Source: Hydrogenophilales bacterium (GTDB taxonomy: Bacteria > Pseudomonadota > Gammaproteobacteria > Burkholderiales > Thiobacillaceae). From it: a DNA stretch of 64,000 nucleotides. The notes beneath the pieces are model-generated. The model searched no databases, was not told the origin of the DNA, and was given only the letters and a program-made list of their open reading frames with translations. A program made the translations under genes and the position numbers. Positions 53,275 through 61,740 of this stretch are shown here, in pieces; positions within the stretch are counted from its first letter, which is position 1, and every line of letters begins with the position of its first letter. The DNA lies in assembly GCA_016703155.1 (NCBI GenBank), contig JADJCP010000003.1, forward strand, positions 310,001 through 374,000, read 5' to 3'.

Positions 53275-53967
53275 ATGAGTAATGTGCCTACCCGCAACGA
53301 CCTCGATACCCTGCGCAAGACCTACCTGTTCGCCGGCCTTGAGGATGAAGAGTACGACCAGGTCAGCCGTCACGCCTCGATCCAGTTGGCCGCCGCCGGT
53401 CAGAGCCTGTTTACCCAGGGCGATCCGGTGAACGCCATTTTTTGGGTCAACGAGGGCTTGGTCAGGCTCTATCGGAGCTCGCCGCAGGGGGATGAAAAGG
53501 TCATCGAGCTGGCCAGCCCGGGGCGCTTTTTCGCCGAGGCCGCGCTGTTCATGGGCGGGCGCTACCCGGTCAACGCCGCCGCGCAAGTCGAGACACGCCT
53601 GATCGCCATCGATGCGCATCATTTCAAGGCCTGGTTATCGCAGGACACCAACCGCTGCTTCCGGCTGCTCGCCGGGATGAGCGCGCGCCTGCACCGTCTG
53701 GTCAACGACATCGATCGTCTGACCTTGATGAAGGGTACGGACCGACTGTTGCAATACCTGCTGGACCATTCCGATCCCGACGAGGCCGGGCGGCCGACCG
53801 TCGAACTGGAGGCGCCCAAGCAGGTCATCGCCTCACGCATCGGCGTCAAGCCGGAGACCCTGTCCCGCCTGTTCCACAAGCTATCCGACCAAGGTTATAT
53901 CGAGGTCAAGGCCAGCAAGGTGGTGATCCTCGACGCCGAGGGTGCGCGTCAGGCGCAGATCGACTAA
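53275..53967 (+). CDS. Crp/Fnr-family transcription regulator
   Basis: 230 aa from the ATG at 53275, 7 bases after the HAD gene. An N-terminal cyclic-nucleotide-binding fold (FTQGDPVNAIFWVNEGLVRL, PGRFFAEAALFMGGRYPVNA) is followed by a C-terminal winged helix (VIASRIGVKPETLSRLFHKL, about 182-201). No cysteine cluster for an Fe-S cluster is present, so it is not an oxygen-sensing Fnr; it resembles Dnr/NnrR-like regulators that may sense NO through haem. Its target genes are unknown. Confidence 0.88.
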   Translation: MSNVPTRNDLDTLRKTYLFAGLEDEEYDQVSRHASIQLAAAGQSLFTQGDPVNAIFWVNEGLVRLYRSSPQGDEKVIELASPGRFFAEAALFMGGRYPVNAAAQVETRLIAIDAHHFKAWLSQDTNRCFRLLAGMSARLHRLVNDIDRLTLMKGTDRLLQYLLDHSDPDEAGRPTVELEAPKQVIASRIGVKPETLSRLFHKLSDQGYIEVKASKVVILDAEGARQAQID

Positions 53968-54348
53968 CTAGTCCCTGCTTGGCAGGATGATCGCCAGCAG
54001 CGCTCGGCGTCCCTCGCTGACCAGGATGTTGTAGGTTCGGCACGCCGCGCCCAGTTCCATCACTTCGACACCGATGCCGCGTGCCAGCAATCGGGCATAG
54101 AGGCGCGGTTTCGGCATGGGCTGCCGTCCGGACACGGCGACCAGGATGATTTCGGGCTGCAACTCGGCCAGTGCCGTGAAGTCGGTTTCCAGCAAAGCCT
54201 CGAAATCGACAACCGGCCAATCCGGCTGAAGCGTCTCGGGCAGCAATAGCAGACTCCGTTCGTGCCGGCGCCCGTTGATCAGAACGTGATCGGCGTCGTA
54301 GCCGGAAATGAGGTTGGCGCCGCTGGCGCTGTTCAGGTGCAATTTCAT
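53968..54348 (-). CDS. Mth938-like/DUF498 family protein
   Basis: 126 aa, normal length. It has VLINGRRHERSLLLLPETL, DWPVVDFEALLETDFTALA, PEIILVAVSGRQ and a C-terminal GIGVEVMELGAACRTYNILV typical of the Mth938 (NDUFAF3-related) fold. Bacterial function is not established. It converges directly on the Crp/Fnr gene with no gap and is divergent from the prohibitin-like gene. Confidence 0.88.
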   Translation of the reverse strand: MKLHLNSASGANLISGYDADHVLINGRRHERSLLLLPETLQPDWPVVDFEALLETDFTALAELQPEIILVAVSGRQPMPKPRLYARLLARGIGVEVMELGAACRTYNILVSEGRRALLAIILPSRD

Positions 54349-54461
54349 CGGGTCGTGTTACGCTTTCTGCCAGGGGGTTGGAGCGCCGGGCTAGGGCGCT
54401 CAAGCCGGTTTCGAATATTTTGCCATGCGCCATGCGCCATGGCGCGTAGGAGGGGATGCGG

Positions 54462-55313
54462 ATGTTAACCAATCGTACATTGTCTTCAGCGGTCGATCCG
54501 GCCATGGTGACCAAGACCCTGTCCTGGGGCAAGCGGCTCGGCTTCGCGCTGGCGATCATCCTGGCGCTGCTCTTTCTGGGGCCGTTCACGGTCATCCCGG
54601 CGGGGCATCGCGGCGTCGTCACCACCTTCGGCAAGGTGCACGAGGAAGTCCTGGGCGAGGGGCTGCATTTCCGCATCCCCATCGTCAACACCATCCACAA
54701 GATCGACGTGCGCCTGCAAAAGGGCGAGGGCGAAGGCGAGGCCGCCTCCAAGGACTTGCAGACCATCCATACCAAGGTGGCGCTCAACTATCACCTGAAA
54801 CCCGAGCGGGTGGCGATCACCTTTCGCGATATCGGCGGGCCCGACGAGGTGGGCGAGCGGATTATCGTTCCGGCGGTGCAGGAAGCGGTCAAGGCCGCCA
54901 CCGCCCAGTACACCGCCGAAGAACTGATCTCGAAGCGTTCCGAAGTGCGTGATCGGATTCGTGCCTATCTGCTCGACCGGCTGGGCAAGCACGGCATCCT
55001 CGTGGATGAGTTTTCCATCGTCAATTTCGATTTTTCGAAGTCATTCAACGACGCCATCGAAGGCAAGACCACGGCCGAGCAACTGAAGCTCAAGGCCGAG
55101 CGCGACCTGCTGCGCATCAAGGTCGAGGCCGAACAGAAGATCGCCCAGGCCCAGGCCGAGGCCCAGGCGCTCAAGCTGCAGAAGCAGGAGATCACCCCGG
55201 AGCTGATCAAGCTGCGCGAGATCGAGGCGCAGCGCCTGGCCATCGAGAAGTGGAACGGCGTGCTGCCTTCGGTGACCGGGAGCGCGGTGCCATTCATTCA
55301 GTTGACGCACTGA
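54462..55313 (+). CDS. Prohibitin/SPFH-family membrane protein
   Basis: 283 aa from the ATG at 54462, with TAGGAGGGG ending 7 bases upstream; ATG 54456 would be too close to that site. One N-terminal membrane helix (LGFALAIILALLFLGPF), an SPFH domain from VIPAGHRGVVTTFGKVHEEV to IRAYLLDRLGKHGILVDEFS, then a long Glu/Ala/Gln coiled coil (RIKVEAEQKIAQAQAEAQAL). Such proteins form ring- or raft-like scaffolds in the membrane and often regulate proteases. Monocistronic as far as seen. Confidence 0.9.
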   Translation: MLTNRTLSSAVDPAMVTKTLSWGKRLGFALAIILALLFLGPFTVIPAGHRGVVTTFGKVHEEVLGEGLHFRIPIVNTIHKIDVRLQKGEGEGEAASKDLQTIHTKVALNYHLKPERVAITFRDIGGPDEVGERIIVPAVQEAVKAATAQYTAEELISKRSEVRDRIRAYLLDRLGKHGILVDEFSIVNFDFSKSFNDAIEGKTTAEQLKLKAERDLLRIKVEAEQKIAQAQAEAQALKLQKQEITPELIKLREIEAQRLAIEKWNGVLPSVTGSAVPFIQLTH

Positions 55314-55417
55314 TTTTGCGCGAATCGCCAGATTGCGCGGCCATCGGGCCGCGCGCGCATTGCCCGGCAATTGAGGCGTCGGTTAAGATTGCACGCTTTA
55401 CAGATTGATCGTCATAC

Positions 55418-56605
55418 ATGGACGAATTTCCCAGAATCCAGCGCCTGCCGCCCTACGTCTTCAACATCACCGGCGACCTGAAAATGGCCGCGCGGCGCCG
55501 CGGCGAGGATATCATCGACTTCGGCATGGGCAACCCCGACCAGCCGACGCCGCCGCATATCGTCGAGAAGATGATCGAGACCGCCCGGCGCGGCGACACG
55601 CATCGCTACTCGGTCTCGAAAGGCATTCCGCGCCTGCGCCGGGCCATCTGCAACTGGTACAAGACGCGCTACAACGTCGACTTCGACCCGGAAAAAGAGG
55701 CCATCGTCACCATCGGCTCCAAGGAAGGCATCGCCCATCTGGCCCTGGCGACCCTGGATCGTGGCGACATGGTGCTGGTGCCCAATCCCAGCTATCCCAT
55801 CCATATCTATGGCCCGGTGATCGCTGGCGCGGATATCCGCCATATCCCGATGACGCCAGGCGTCGATTTCTTCGAGGAAATGGAAACGGCGATCCGCAAC
55901 CACTGGCCGAAGCCGAAGATGCTCATCCTCAACTTCCCGAGCAACCCCACCACGCAATGCGTGGAACTGGAGTTCTTCGAGAAGGTGGTCGCCATGGCCA
56001 AGGAATACGGCATCTGGGTGGTGCACGACATCGCCTATGCCGACATCACCTTCGACGGCTACCGGCCGCCCTCGATCATGGAAGTGCCCGGCGCCAAGGA
56101 TGTCGCCGTCGAATTCTTCACCCTGTCGAAGAGCTACAACATGCCCGGCTGGCGGGTCGGCTTCATGGTCGGCAACCGGACGCTATGCGCTGCCCTGGCG
56201 CGCATCAAGAGCTATCACGACTATGGCACCTTCACACCCATCCAGGTCGCCGCCATCACCGCGCTGGAGGGCCCGCAGGACTGTGTCGGCGAGATTTGCG
56301 AAATGTACCGCAAGCGCCGTGATTCGCTGGTCAAGGGTTTGAATGAAGTGGGCTGGAACGTTCAGGCGCCCAAGGCGACCATGTTCCTCTGGACGCCGAT
56401 TCCCGAGCCCTATGCGCACCTGAAGTCGCTGGAATTCTCCAAGCTGCTTCTGGACAAGGCCAAGGTGGCGGTCTCGCCAGGCGTCGGCTTCGGCGAATAC
56501 GGCGACGACCACGTGCGTTTCTCGCTGATCGAGAATGAACACCGTACCCGCCAGGCGATACGCGGCCTGCGCGACATGTTCCGCAAGGACGGATTAATCA
56601 AGTGA
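55418..56605 (+). CDS. alaC: Alanine-type aminotransferase (AlaC-like)
   Basis: 395 aa, fold type I PLP enzyme. IDFGMGNPDQPTPPHIVEKM, LNFPSNPTTQCVELEF, DIAYADITFDGY and the PLP lysine in FFTLSKSYNMPGWRVGFMVG (about 235-240). It lies directly upstream of hom and thrC, as in many betaproteobacteria. It probably interconverts pyruvate and alanine with glutamate. A GC-rich inverted repeat separates it from hom. Confidence 0.93.
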   Translation: MDEFPRIQRLPPYVFNITGDLKMAARRRGEDIIDFGMGNPDQPTPPHIVEKMIETARRGDTHRYSVSKGIPRLRRAICNWYKTRYNVDFDPEKEAIVTIGSKEGIAHLALATLDRGDMVLVPNPSYPIHIYGPVIAGADIRHIPMTPGVDFFEEMETAIRNHWPKPKMLILNFPSNPTTQCVELEFFEKVVAMAKEYGIWVVHDIAYADITFDGYRPPSIMEVPGAKDVAVEFFTLSKSYNMPGWRVGFMVGNRTLCAALARIKSYHDYGTFTPIQVAAITALEGPQDCVGEICEMYRKRRDSLVKGLNEVGWNVQAPKATMFLWTPIPEPYAHLKSLEFSKLLLDKAKVAVSPGVGFGEYGDDHVRFSLIENEHRTRQAIRGLRDMFRKDGLIK

Positions 56606-56617
56606 GGCGCGAGGGGT

Positions 56618-56654
56618 GAGGCGCGAGGCGCATCGCCTTGACGCCTCGCGCCTC
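56618..56654. repeat. GAGGCGCGAGGCG inverted repeat between alaC and hom
   Basis: GAGGCGCGAGGCG at 56618-56630 and its exact inverse at 56642-56654, with an 11-base loop and further gaggcg-like copies on both sides. Strong stem without a T run, so not a typical terminator. It may be a small dispersed repeat or affect RNA stability between alaC and hom. Confidence 0.6.
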
Positions 56655-56686
56655 CCGCCTCTCGTCTCACTGGAGCGAAGCGACAC

Positions 56687-58000
56687 ATGAAACCCATCAA
56701 CGTAGGACTTCTCGGTATCGGCACGGTCGGCGGCGGCACCTGGACCGTGCTGACACGCAATCAGGAAGAGATCACCCGGCGCGCCGGACGGCCCATCCGG
56801 ACCAGCGTCGTCGCCGACCGCAATCTGGAACTGGCGCGCGGCATGACCGGCGGTCAGGCGCGGGTCACCGACGATGCCTTCAGCGTCGTCAACGATCCGG
56901 AAGTCGATATCGTCGTCGAGCTGATCGGCGGCTATACCGTCGCCAAGGATCTGGTGATGCAGGCCATCGCCAACGGCAAGCATGTGGTGACCGCCAACAA
57001 GGCCCTGCTCGCCGTGCACGGCAACGAGATCTTCGCCGCCGCCCAGGCCAAGGGCGTCATGGTCGCCTTCGAGGCGGCGGTCGCCGGCGGCATTCCGATC
57101 ATCAAGGCGCTGCGCGAAGGCCTTTCTGCCAACCGCATCCAGTGGCTGGCCGGCATCATCAACGGCACCACCAACTTCATCCTTTCCGAGATGCGCGACA
57201 AGGGCCTGCCCTTCGACACGGTACTGAAAGAGGCGCAGCGCCTGGGCTACGCCGAGGCAGACCCGACCTTCGACATCGAAGGCGTCGACGCCGCCCACAA
57301 GGCGACGCTGATGGCCTCGATCGCCTTCGGCATCCCGATCCAGTTCGACAAGGCGCACATCGAGGGCATTTCCAAGCTCGACGCCGTCGACATCAAATAC
57401 GCCGAACAACTCGGCTACCGCATCAAGCTGCTGGGCATCGCCAAGCGCCAGGATGCCGGCGTCGAACTGCGCGTGCACCCGACCCTGATCCCGAGCAAGC
57501 GCCTGATCGCCAACGTCGAAGGCGCCATGAACGCCGTCCTGGTCTGGGGCGACGCCGTCGGTGCGACGCTCTACTATGGCAAGGGCGCCGGCGCCGAGCC
57601 GACCGCCAGCGCGGTGATCGCCGACCTCGTCGATGTCACCCGCCTGGCCACCGCCGACCCGCTCAACCGCGTGCCACACCTGGCCTTCCAGCCGGGCCAG
57701 ATGTCCGACCTGCCGGTGCTGCCGATGAGCGCCGTCTAGACCGCCTACTACCTGCGCATGCGCGCCCTGGACAAACCGGGCGTGCTCGCCGACGTGACGC
57801 GCATCCTCGCCGACCTGAACATCTCCATCGACGCCATGATGCAGAAGGAACCCGACGAAGGTGAAGATCAGACCGACGTGGTTATCCTCACGCACCTCGC
57901 CGTGGAGCGCGACGTCGACGCCGCCATCGCCCGGATCGAGGCGCTGTCTTCGATCAGCGGCACGGTGACGCGCATCCGCATGGAAGAACTGAAGGGCTGA
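56687..58000 (+). CDS. hom: Homoserine dehydrogenase interrupted by an in-frame TAG
   Basis: Without the stop the product is 437 residues, the normal size. The NAD site (VGLLGIGTVGGGTW), ITANKALLA-type region (VVTANKALLAVHG), catalytic GIINGTTNFILSEM and EADPTFDIEGVDAAHKATLM are intact. At 57737-57739 a TAG stands where relatives usually have a Glu codon; the same frame then continues with TAYYLRMRALDKPGVLADVT, the C-terminal ACT domain that senses threonine. One base change (GAG to TAG) explains it. If real, a catalytically plausible enzyme lacking feedback control would be made. Between alaC and thrC; it makes homoserine from aspartate semialdehyde. Confidence 0.9.
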
Positions 58001-58007
58001 TTTCCCT

Positions 58008-58035
58008 TGTAGGAGCGAGCTAGCCCGCTCCTACA
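58008..58035. repeat. Short REP-like inverted repeat
   Basis: TGTAGGAGCG at 58008-58017 and CGCTCCTACA at 58026-58035 form a perfect 10-base stem with an 8-base loop, in the 58-base gap between hom and thrC. Same family as the repeats at 34992 and 62645. No T run, so it is unlikely to stop transcription. Confidence 0.75.
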
Positions 58036-58058
58036 GCAAGCCCGCACGAGGCCGACGC

Positions 58059-59492
58059 ATGAAATACCTATCCACCCGGGGCAACGCCCCAGCGCAAACC
58101 TTCTCCGAAATCCTGCTCGGCGGCTTGGCGCCGGATGGCGGCCTGTATCTGCCCGAGACTTACCCGCGATTCAGCGCCGAAGAACTCGGCGCGTTGCGCG
58201 CCATGGACTACCGGCAGCTTGCCTTCGCGGTGTTGTCGCGGCTGATTGACGACATTCCCGCCGTCGACCTCAAGGCGCTGATCGACACGTCCTACACCAC
58301 CGAGGCCTACAGCCACGGCCGGGACGATTCCGATTTCAGCCAGATCACGCCGCTGCGCCTCCTGGAAGACGGCGTTTACATCCTCGAACTGTCTAATGGC
58401 CCGACCCTGGCCTTCAAGGACATGGCCATGCAGTTGCTCGGCAACCTGTTCGAGTACGCCCTGGACAAGGCCGGGCGCGACATCAACATCCTCGGCGCGA
58501 CTTCGGGCGACACCGGTTCCGCCGCCGAATATGCCATGCGCGGCAAGAAGGGTGTGCGCGTCTTCATGCTCTCGCCGGTCGAGGGCATGACCGCCTTCCA
58601 GCAGGCGCAGATGTACAGCCTGCAAGACCCGAACATCCATAACATCGTCGTGCGCGGCGTCTTCGACGACTGCCAGGACATCGTCAAGGCCGTCTCCAAC
58701 GATCTCGACTACAAGCACCGTAACCGCATCGGCGCGGTCAACTCGATCAACTGGGCGCGTGTCGCGGCGCAGGTGATCTACTACTTCAAGGCCTGGTGCG
58801 CCGCGACCACCGCCAACGACCAGGCGGTCGATTTCTCGGTGCCCTCGGGCAACTTCGGCAACGTCTGCGCCGGCCACATCGCCCGCATGATGGGCCTGCC
58901 CATCGGCCAGTTGATCGTCGCCACCAACGAAAACGACGTCCTCGACGAGTTCTTTCGCACCGGCGTCTATCGGCCGCGTGGCGCCGCCAACACCTGGCAT
59001 ACCTCCAGCCCGTCCATGGACATCTCCAAGGCCTCCAACTTCGAGCGCTTCATCTACGACCTGGTCGGTCGCGACGGCGCCACGGTGCGCCAGCTTTGGA
59101 GCGCCGTGGACCAGGGCGAGGCCTTTGACCTGAAGTCGACCGGTTTCTTTGAAAAAGTGCCCGCATTCGGCTTCGTCTCCGGTTCGAGCAGCCACGCCAA
59201 TCGCCTCGACACCATCCGCCGCGTCTGGGCCGAGCATGGCGTGATGATCGACCCGCACACTGCCGACGGCGTCAAGGTCGGCCTGGAACACCGCCGCGCC
59301 GGCGTGCCGCTGATCTGCCTGGAAACCGCCCTGCCGGCCAAGTTCGACGGCGCCATCCGCGAGGCCCTGGGCCGCGAGCCGGAACGCCCGCACGGCCTGG
59401 AGAACATCGAAACCCTGCCGCGCCGCTACGAAGTGCTCGACGCCGATGTCGGCCAGATTCGCGACTTCGTCAGCGCCCACGCCAACGATTGA
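58059..59492 (+). CDS. thrC: Threonine synthase
   Basis: 477 aa, fold type II PLP enzyme of the long class. PLP lysine in GPTLAFKDMAMQLLGNLF (about 113-130), GATSGDTGSAAEYAM phosphate/PLP loop, and SVPSGNFGNVCAGHIARMMG. Starts KYLSTRGNAPAQTFSEILLG. It converts O-phosphohomoserine to threonine. Downstream of hom; thrB is not in the window. Confidence 0.96.
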   Translation: MKYLSTRGNAPAQTFSEILLGGLAPDGGLYLPETYPRFSAEELGALRAMDYRQLAFAVLSRLIDDIPAVDLKALIDTSYTTEAYSHGRDDSDFSQITPLRLLEDGVYILELSNGPTLAFKDMAMQLLGNLFEYALDKAGRDINILGATSGDTGSAAEYAMRGKKGVRVFMLSPVEGMTAFQQAQMYSLQDPNIHNIVVRGVFDDCQDIVKAVSNDLDYKHRNRIGAVNSINWARVAAQVIYYFKAWCAATTANDQAVDFSVPSGNFGNVCAGHIARMMGLPIGQLIVATNENDVLDEFFRTGVYRPRGAANTWHTSSPSMDISKASNFERFIYDLVGRDGATVRQLWSAVDQGEAFDLKSTGFFEKVPAFGFVSGSSSHANRLDTIRRVWAEHGVMIDPHTADGVKVGLEHRRAGVPLICLETALPAKFDGAIREALGREPERPHGLENIETLPRRYEVLDADVGQIRDFVSAHAND

Positions 59493-59517
59493 GGATTCGT
59501 GCATCGAACCCGTAGTT

Positions 59518-59907
59518 ATGGATAAGACTATGCTTCGAGCCAGCGCCGACAGTACCTCTGCTACGGACCGGTTTTGGTTCAGGATTGGTGTCGGTGTCCT
59601 GGGAGCCATTGCTGGGTGTGTTGGCGTACTGTTTCTGGCCGGACCGCTCGCATATGCAGGCGTAGTGGCTACACCCATGACGAGTCTTCTCTTGGCGGGT
59701 ATCGTATCGGGTATGGCTATTGGGGTTTTTCTACCAAATATTCTGTGGCCATTACTGCTGGCCATCGCATATTTCTTCCTCGGCTTGGTTGCGGCTTGCT
59801 CAGGTGGAATTGCAAGTGTCGAACCACCCGACAGTACTCCTCGGTGGTTGCTGGCTATTTGTATTTTCGGTGGTTTATACGTATTCATTCTTACGTTGCT
59901 TGAATGA
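59518..59907 (+). CDS. Small multi-pass membrane protein of unknown function
   Basis: 129 aa from the ATG at 59518. Four hydrophobic stretches (IGVGVLGAIAGCVGVLFLAG, TSLLLAGIVSGMAIGVF, ILWPLLLAIAYFFLGLVAA and WLLAICIFGGLYVFIL) suggest a four-helix membrane protein. I recognise no family. It is less GC-rich than thrC upstream. Its stop overlaps the start of the secreted-RNase gene by 4 bases, so it belongs to the same small operon and might help export or immunity of that toxin; this is inference. Confidence 0.55.
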   Translation: MDKTMLRASADSTSATDRFWFRIGVGVLGAIAGCVGVLFLAGPLAYAGVVATPMTSLLLAGIVSGMAIGVFLPNILWPLLLAIAYFFLGLVAACSGGIASVEPPDSTPRWLLAICIFGGLYVFILTLLE

Positions 59908-60338
59908 TTACGCGTACTTGGATCATCCGGTTATTGTTAGCTTCATGTCTGGTCGCTCTGGGCTGGTGGCTGGGCAGCAGCCCGTCACGCGATGCCGCCG
60001 AGGCGCGCGCGCCGGCCTCGACGAGCGCACCGGCCACAGCAGACAACGAGGCAAGGACGCCGAGCGCCACTTCCGACTTGACCGGCCTGCCGCCCGAAGT
60101 TGGCGAAGTCCTCGCCCTGATCGACCGGGGCGGTCCGTTCGCTTACGCCAAGGACGGCACGGTGTTCCAGAACCGCGAAGGCCATCTGCCCAAGAAGCCG
60201 CGCGGCTACTACCGCGAATACACCGTACCGACACCGGGGGCCGGCAATCGCGGCGCGCGTCGTTTGGTTGCGGGTGCCGACGGCGAGGTCTATTACAGCG
60301 GCGACCATTACCGCAGCTTCAAACGCCTCAGGCCATGA
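59904..60338 (+). CDS. Secreted guanyl-specific ribonuclease (barnase/RNase Sa-type)
   Basis: 144 aa. An N-terminal hydrophobic signal (IIRLLLASCLVALGWWLG), an Ala/Thr/Pro-rich linker and a C-terminal microbial RNase domain of about 95 residues: LPPEVGEVLALIDRGGPF, YAKDGTVFQNREG, LPKKPRGYYREYTVPTPG, ARRLVAG and YYSGDHYRSFKRL. Catalytic Glu (YREYTV), Arg (GARR) and His (DHY) of the RNase N1/T1/Sa family are present. It cleaves RNA at guanosines. The stop overlaps the start of a barstar-like inhibitor gene, the usual toxin-immunity layout. Confidence 0.9.
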   Translation: MITRTWIIRLLLASCLVALGWWLGSSPSRDAAEARAPASTSAPATADNEARTPSATSDLTGLPPEVGEVLALIDRGGPFAYAKDGTVFQNREGHLPKKPRGYYREYTVPTPGAGNRGARRLVAGADGEVYYSGDHYRSFKRLRP

Positions 60339-60735
60339 ACCCACGACCTACTCTTTCCGACATCCTCGCCGACCCCGGTCGCAACGGACTCTATCGACTG
60401 GCCGAGGACGTCGAACTCCCGGATACGCTCGCCTACATCGACGGCGTGCGCCTGACCAGCAAGGACGGCATGCTCGATGCCTTCGCCGAGGCGCTCGCTT
60501 TCCCGATTACTTCGGGCGCAATTGGGATGCCCTGGAAGAATGCCTGCACGACGCCACCCTGCCGGCGGGCCTGTGCATCGACCGCGCCGGCATCCCCGAG
60601 TCGGCCGATCCCGAGTCCTGGGAAATCCTCCTGGACATCCTCGCCGCCAGCGCCGAAGACTGGCAGGTCGTCGAGCAGCCCTTCTCTATCTTCCTGCGCG
60701 GCGGTCACGCCGCCTATCCGCTGATCGTCGCTTGA
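60335..60735 (+). CDS. Barstar-family ribonuclease inhibitor, one frameshift
   Basis: The start overlaps the RNase stop by 4 bases. The first frame reads LADPGRNGLYRLAEDVELPD ... GMLDAFAEALAFP; at the C run 60502-60504 the conserved reading moves to the next frame, DYFGRNWDALEECLHDATL ... EDWQVVEQPFSIFLRGG, ending at 60735. One extra C restores a 133-residue barstar fold, where YFGRNWDAL is the hallmark. A cell with an intact RNase but no inhibitor would be at risk, which argues for a sequence error. Barstar blocks the RNase active site in the producing cell. Confidence 0.85.
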
Positions 60736-61124
60736 TTCGCCTGCTGCGCTATCTCTGGGCCGCGCCCAACTCCTTCCTTGGTCTGCTGCTCGTCCCCCTG
60801 GCCTTGGCCGGCGGCCAGATACGCCGCCATCGCGGCACCCTCGAAGCCGGCGGTGGCGGCCTGAATTGGCTGCTCGGCCCGTATGCCGAGGCGATCACCT
60901 TGGGCCATGTCATTCTCGCCAGAAACCCGACCAGCCTGAAACGCTGGCGTAGCCACGAACGCCGCCACGTGCGCCAGTACGAGGTATGGGGGCCGCTGTT
61001 CATCCCGGCCTATCTGTTATCGAGCCTCTGGTGTCTGCTGCGCGGACGTCGGCCCTATCGCGACAATCCCTTCGAGCGTCAGGCCGGGCTGGAGAAATAC
61101 AGCCGCTGGGCGGGCGCTGCCTGA
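60732..61124 (+). CDS. Conserved membrane protein with HExxH-like motif
   Basis: 130 aa from a TTG at 60732 overlapping the barstar stop by 4 bases. The frame is open upstream but there it only shadows barstar. Hydrophobic segments LWAAPNSFLGLLLVPLALAG and GPLFIPAYLLSSLWCLL flank a conserved SHERRHVRQYEVWGP; HERRH fits an HExxH zinc site but no activity is known. Similar small proteins are widespread in proteobacteria. Tight overlap suggests co-expression with the RNase/barstar genes, though a functional link is not shown. Confidence 0.65.
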   Translation: MIRLLRYLWAAPNSFLGLLLVPLALAGGQIRRHRGTLEAGGGGLNWLLGPYAEAITLGHVILARNPTSLKRWRSHERRHVRQYEVWGPLFIPAYLLSSLWCLLRGRRPYRDNPFERQAGLEKYSRWAGAA

Positions 61125-61206
61125 AACCGGCGCGGCGGATTAGAATAGATCGACACCCCGAGACCACACGGAGCCAACCATGGGCCAAGCGTAGCGCGAA
61201 CCCGCC

Positions 61207-61740
61207 ATGACCATCGAAGAATTCATCGCCTGGGAAAACGCCCAGCCGGACAAGCACGAATTCATCCACGGCGAAATCTTCGCCATGGTCGGCGCGCGTC
61301 GTGTGCATGTGACGATCGCGGGCAATTGCTTTGCCGCGCTCAAATCCCACCTGCGCGGCGGCCCCTGCCGGGCTTTCATGGCCGACATGAAACTGGCGAT
61401 CAAGGCCGCCGACGCAACGTTTTATCCCGATGTCATGGTCACCTGCGACCCGCGCGACCTCGCCGCCGACACGGTGATGGAGCACCCCAAGGCAATCGTC
61501 GAAGTCCTGTCCGAAAGCACCGCCGCCTACGATCGCGGCGATAAATTCGCCAGCTACCGCCTGATCGACAGCCTGGAAGAATATGCCCTCATCGACCCCG
61601 ACCGGCGCCGTGTCGAAGTCTACCGACGCCTGCCCGAAGGCGACTGGCTGCTCGCCGCCAGCGAAAGCGAGCGCGACCTGATCCTCAAGTCGCTGGGCTT
61701 CGAAGCCGGGCTGGAAGCGGTGTTCGAGGACGCGGCTTAA
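61207..61740 (+). CDS. Uma2 family (DUF820) putative endonuclease
   Basis: 177 aa from the ATG at 61207. Family start MTIEEFIAWENAQPDKHEFI, GEIFAMVGA, then the restriction-enzyme-like core FYPDVMVTCDPRD and KAIVEVLSESTAAYDRGDKF with Asp ... Glu-x-Leu-Ser. Family members normally begin about nine residues earlier with MGxA; here ATG 61180 reads MGQA then TAG (61192-61194) then REPAMT in the same frame, so a stop may have removed the original start. The enzymatic activity of this abundant family is unproven. Converges with nadC, overlapping it by 4 bases. Confidence 0.88.
   Translation: MTIEEFIAWENAQPDKHEFIHGEIFAMVGARRVHVTIAGNCFAALKSHLRGGPCRAFMADMKLAIKAADATFYPDVMVTCDPRDLAADTVMEHPKAIVEVLSESTAAYDRGDKFASYRLIDSLEEYALIDPDRRRVEVYRRLPEGDWLLAASESERDLILKSLGFEAGLEAVFEDAA

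Noticed and set aside
57737..61194. Possible TAG recoding in this organism, suggested by in-frame TAG codons in hom and the Uma2 leader
   Set aside because: Several intact genes here end in TAG (for example at 4807, 36791, 39204, 41743 and 42396), so TAG works as a normal stop.
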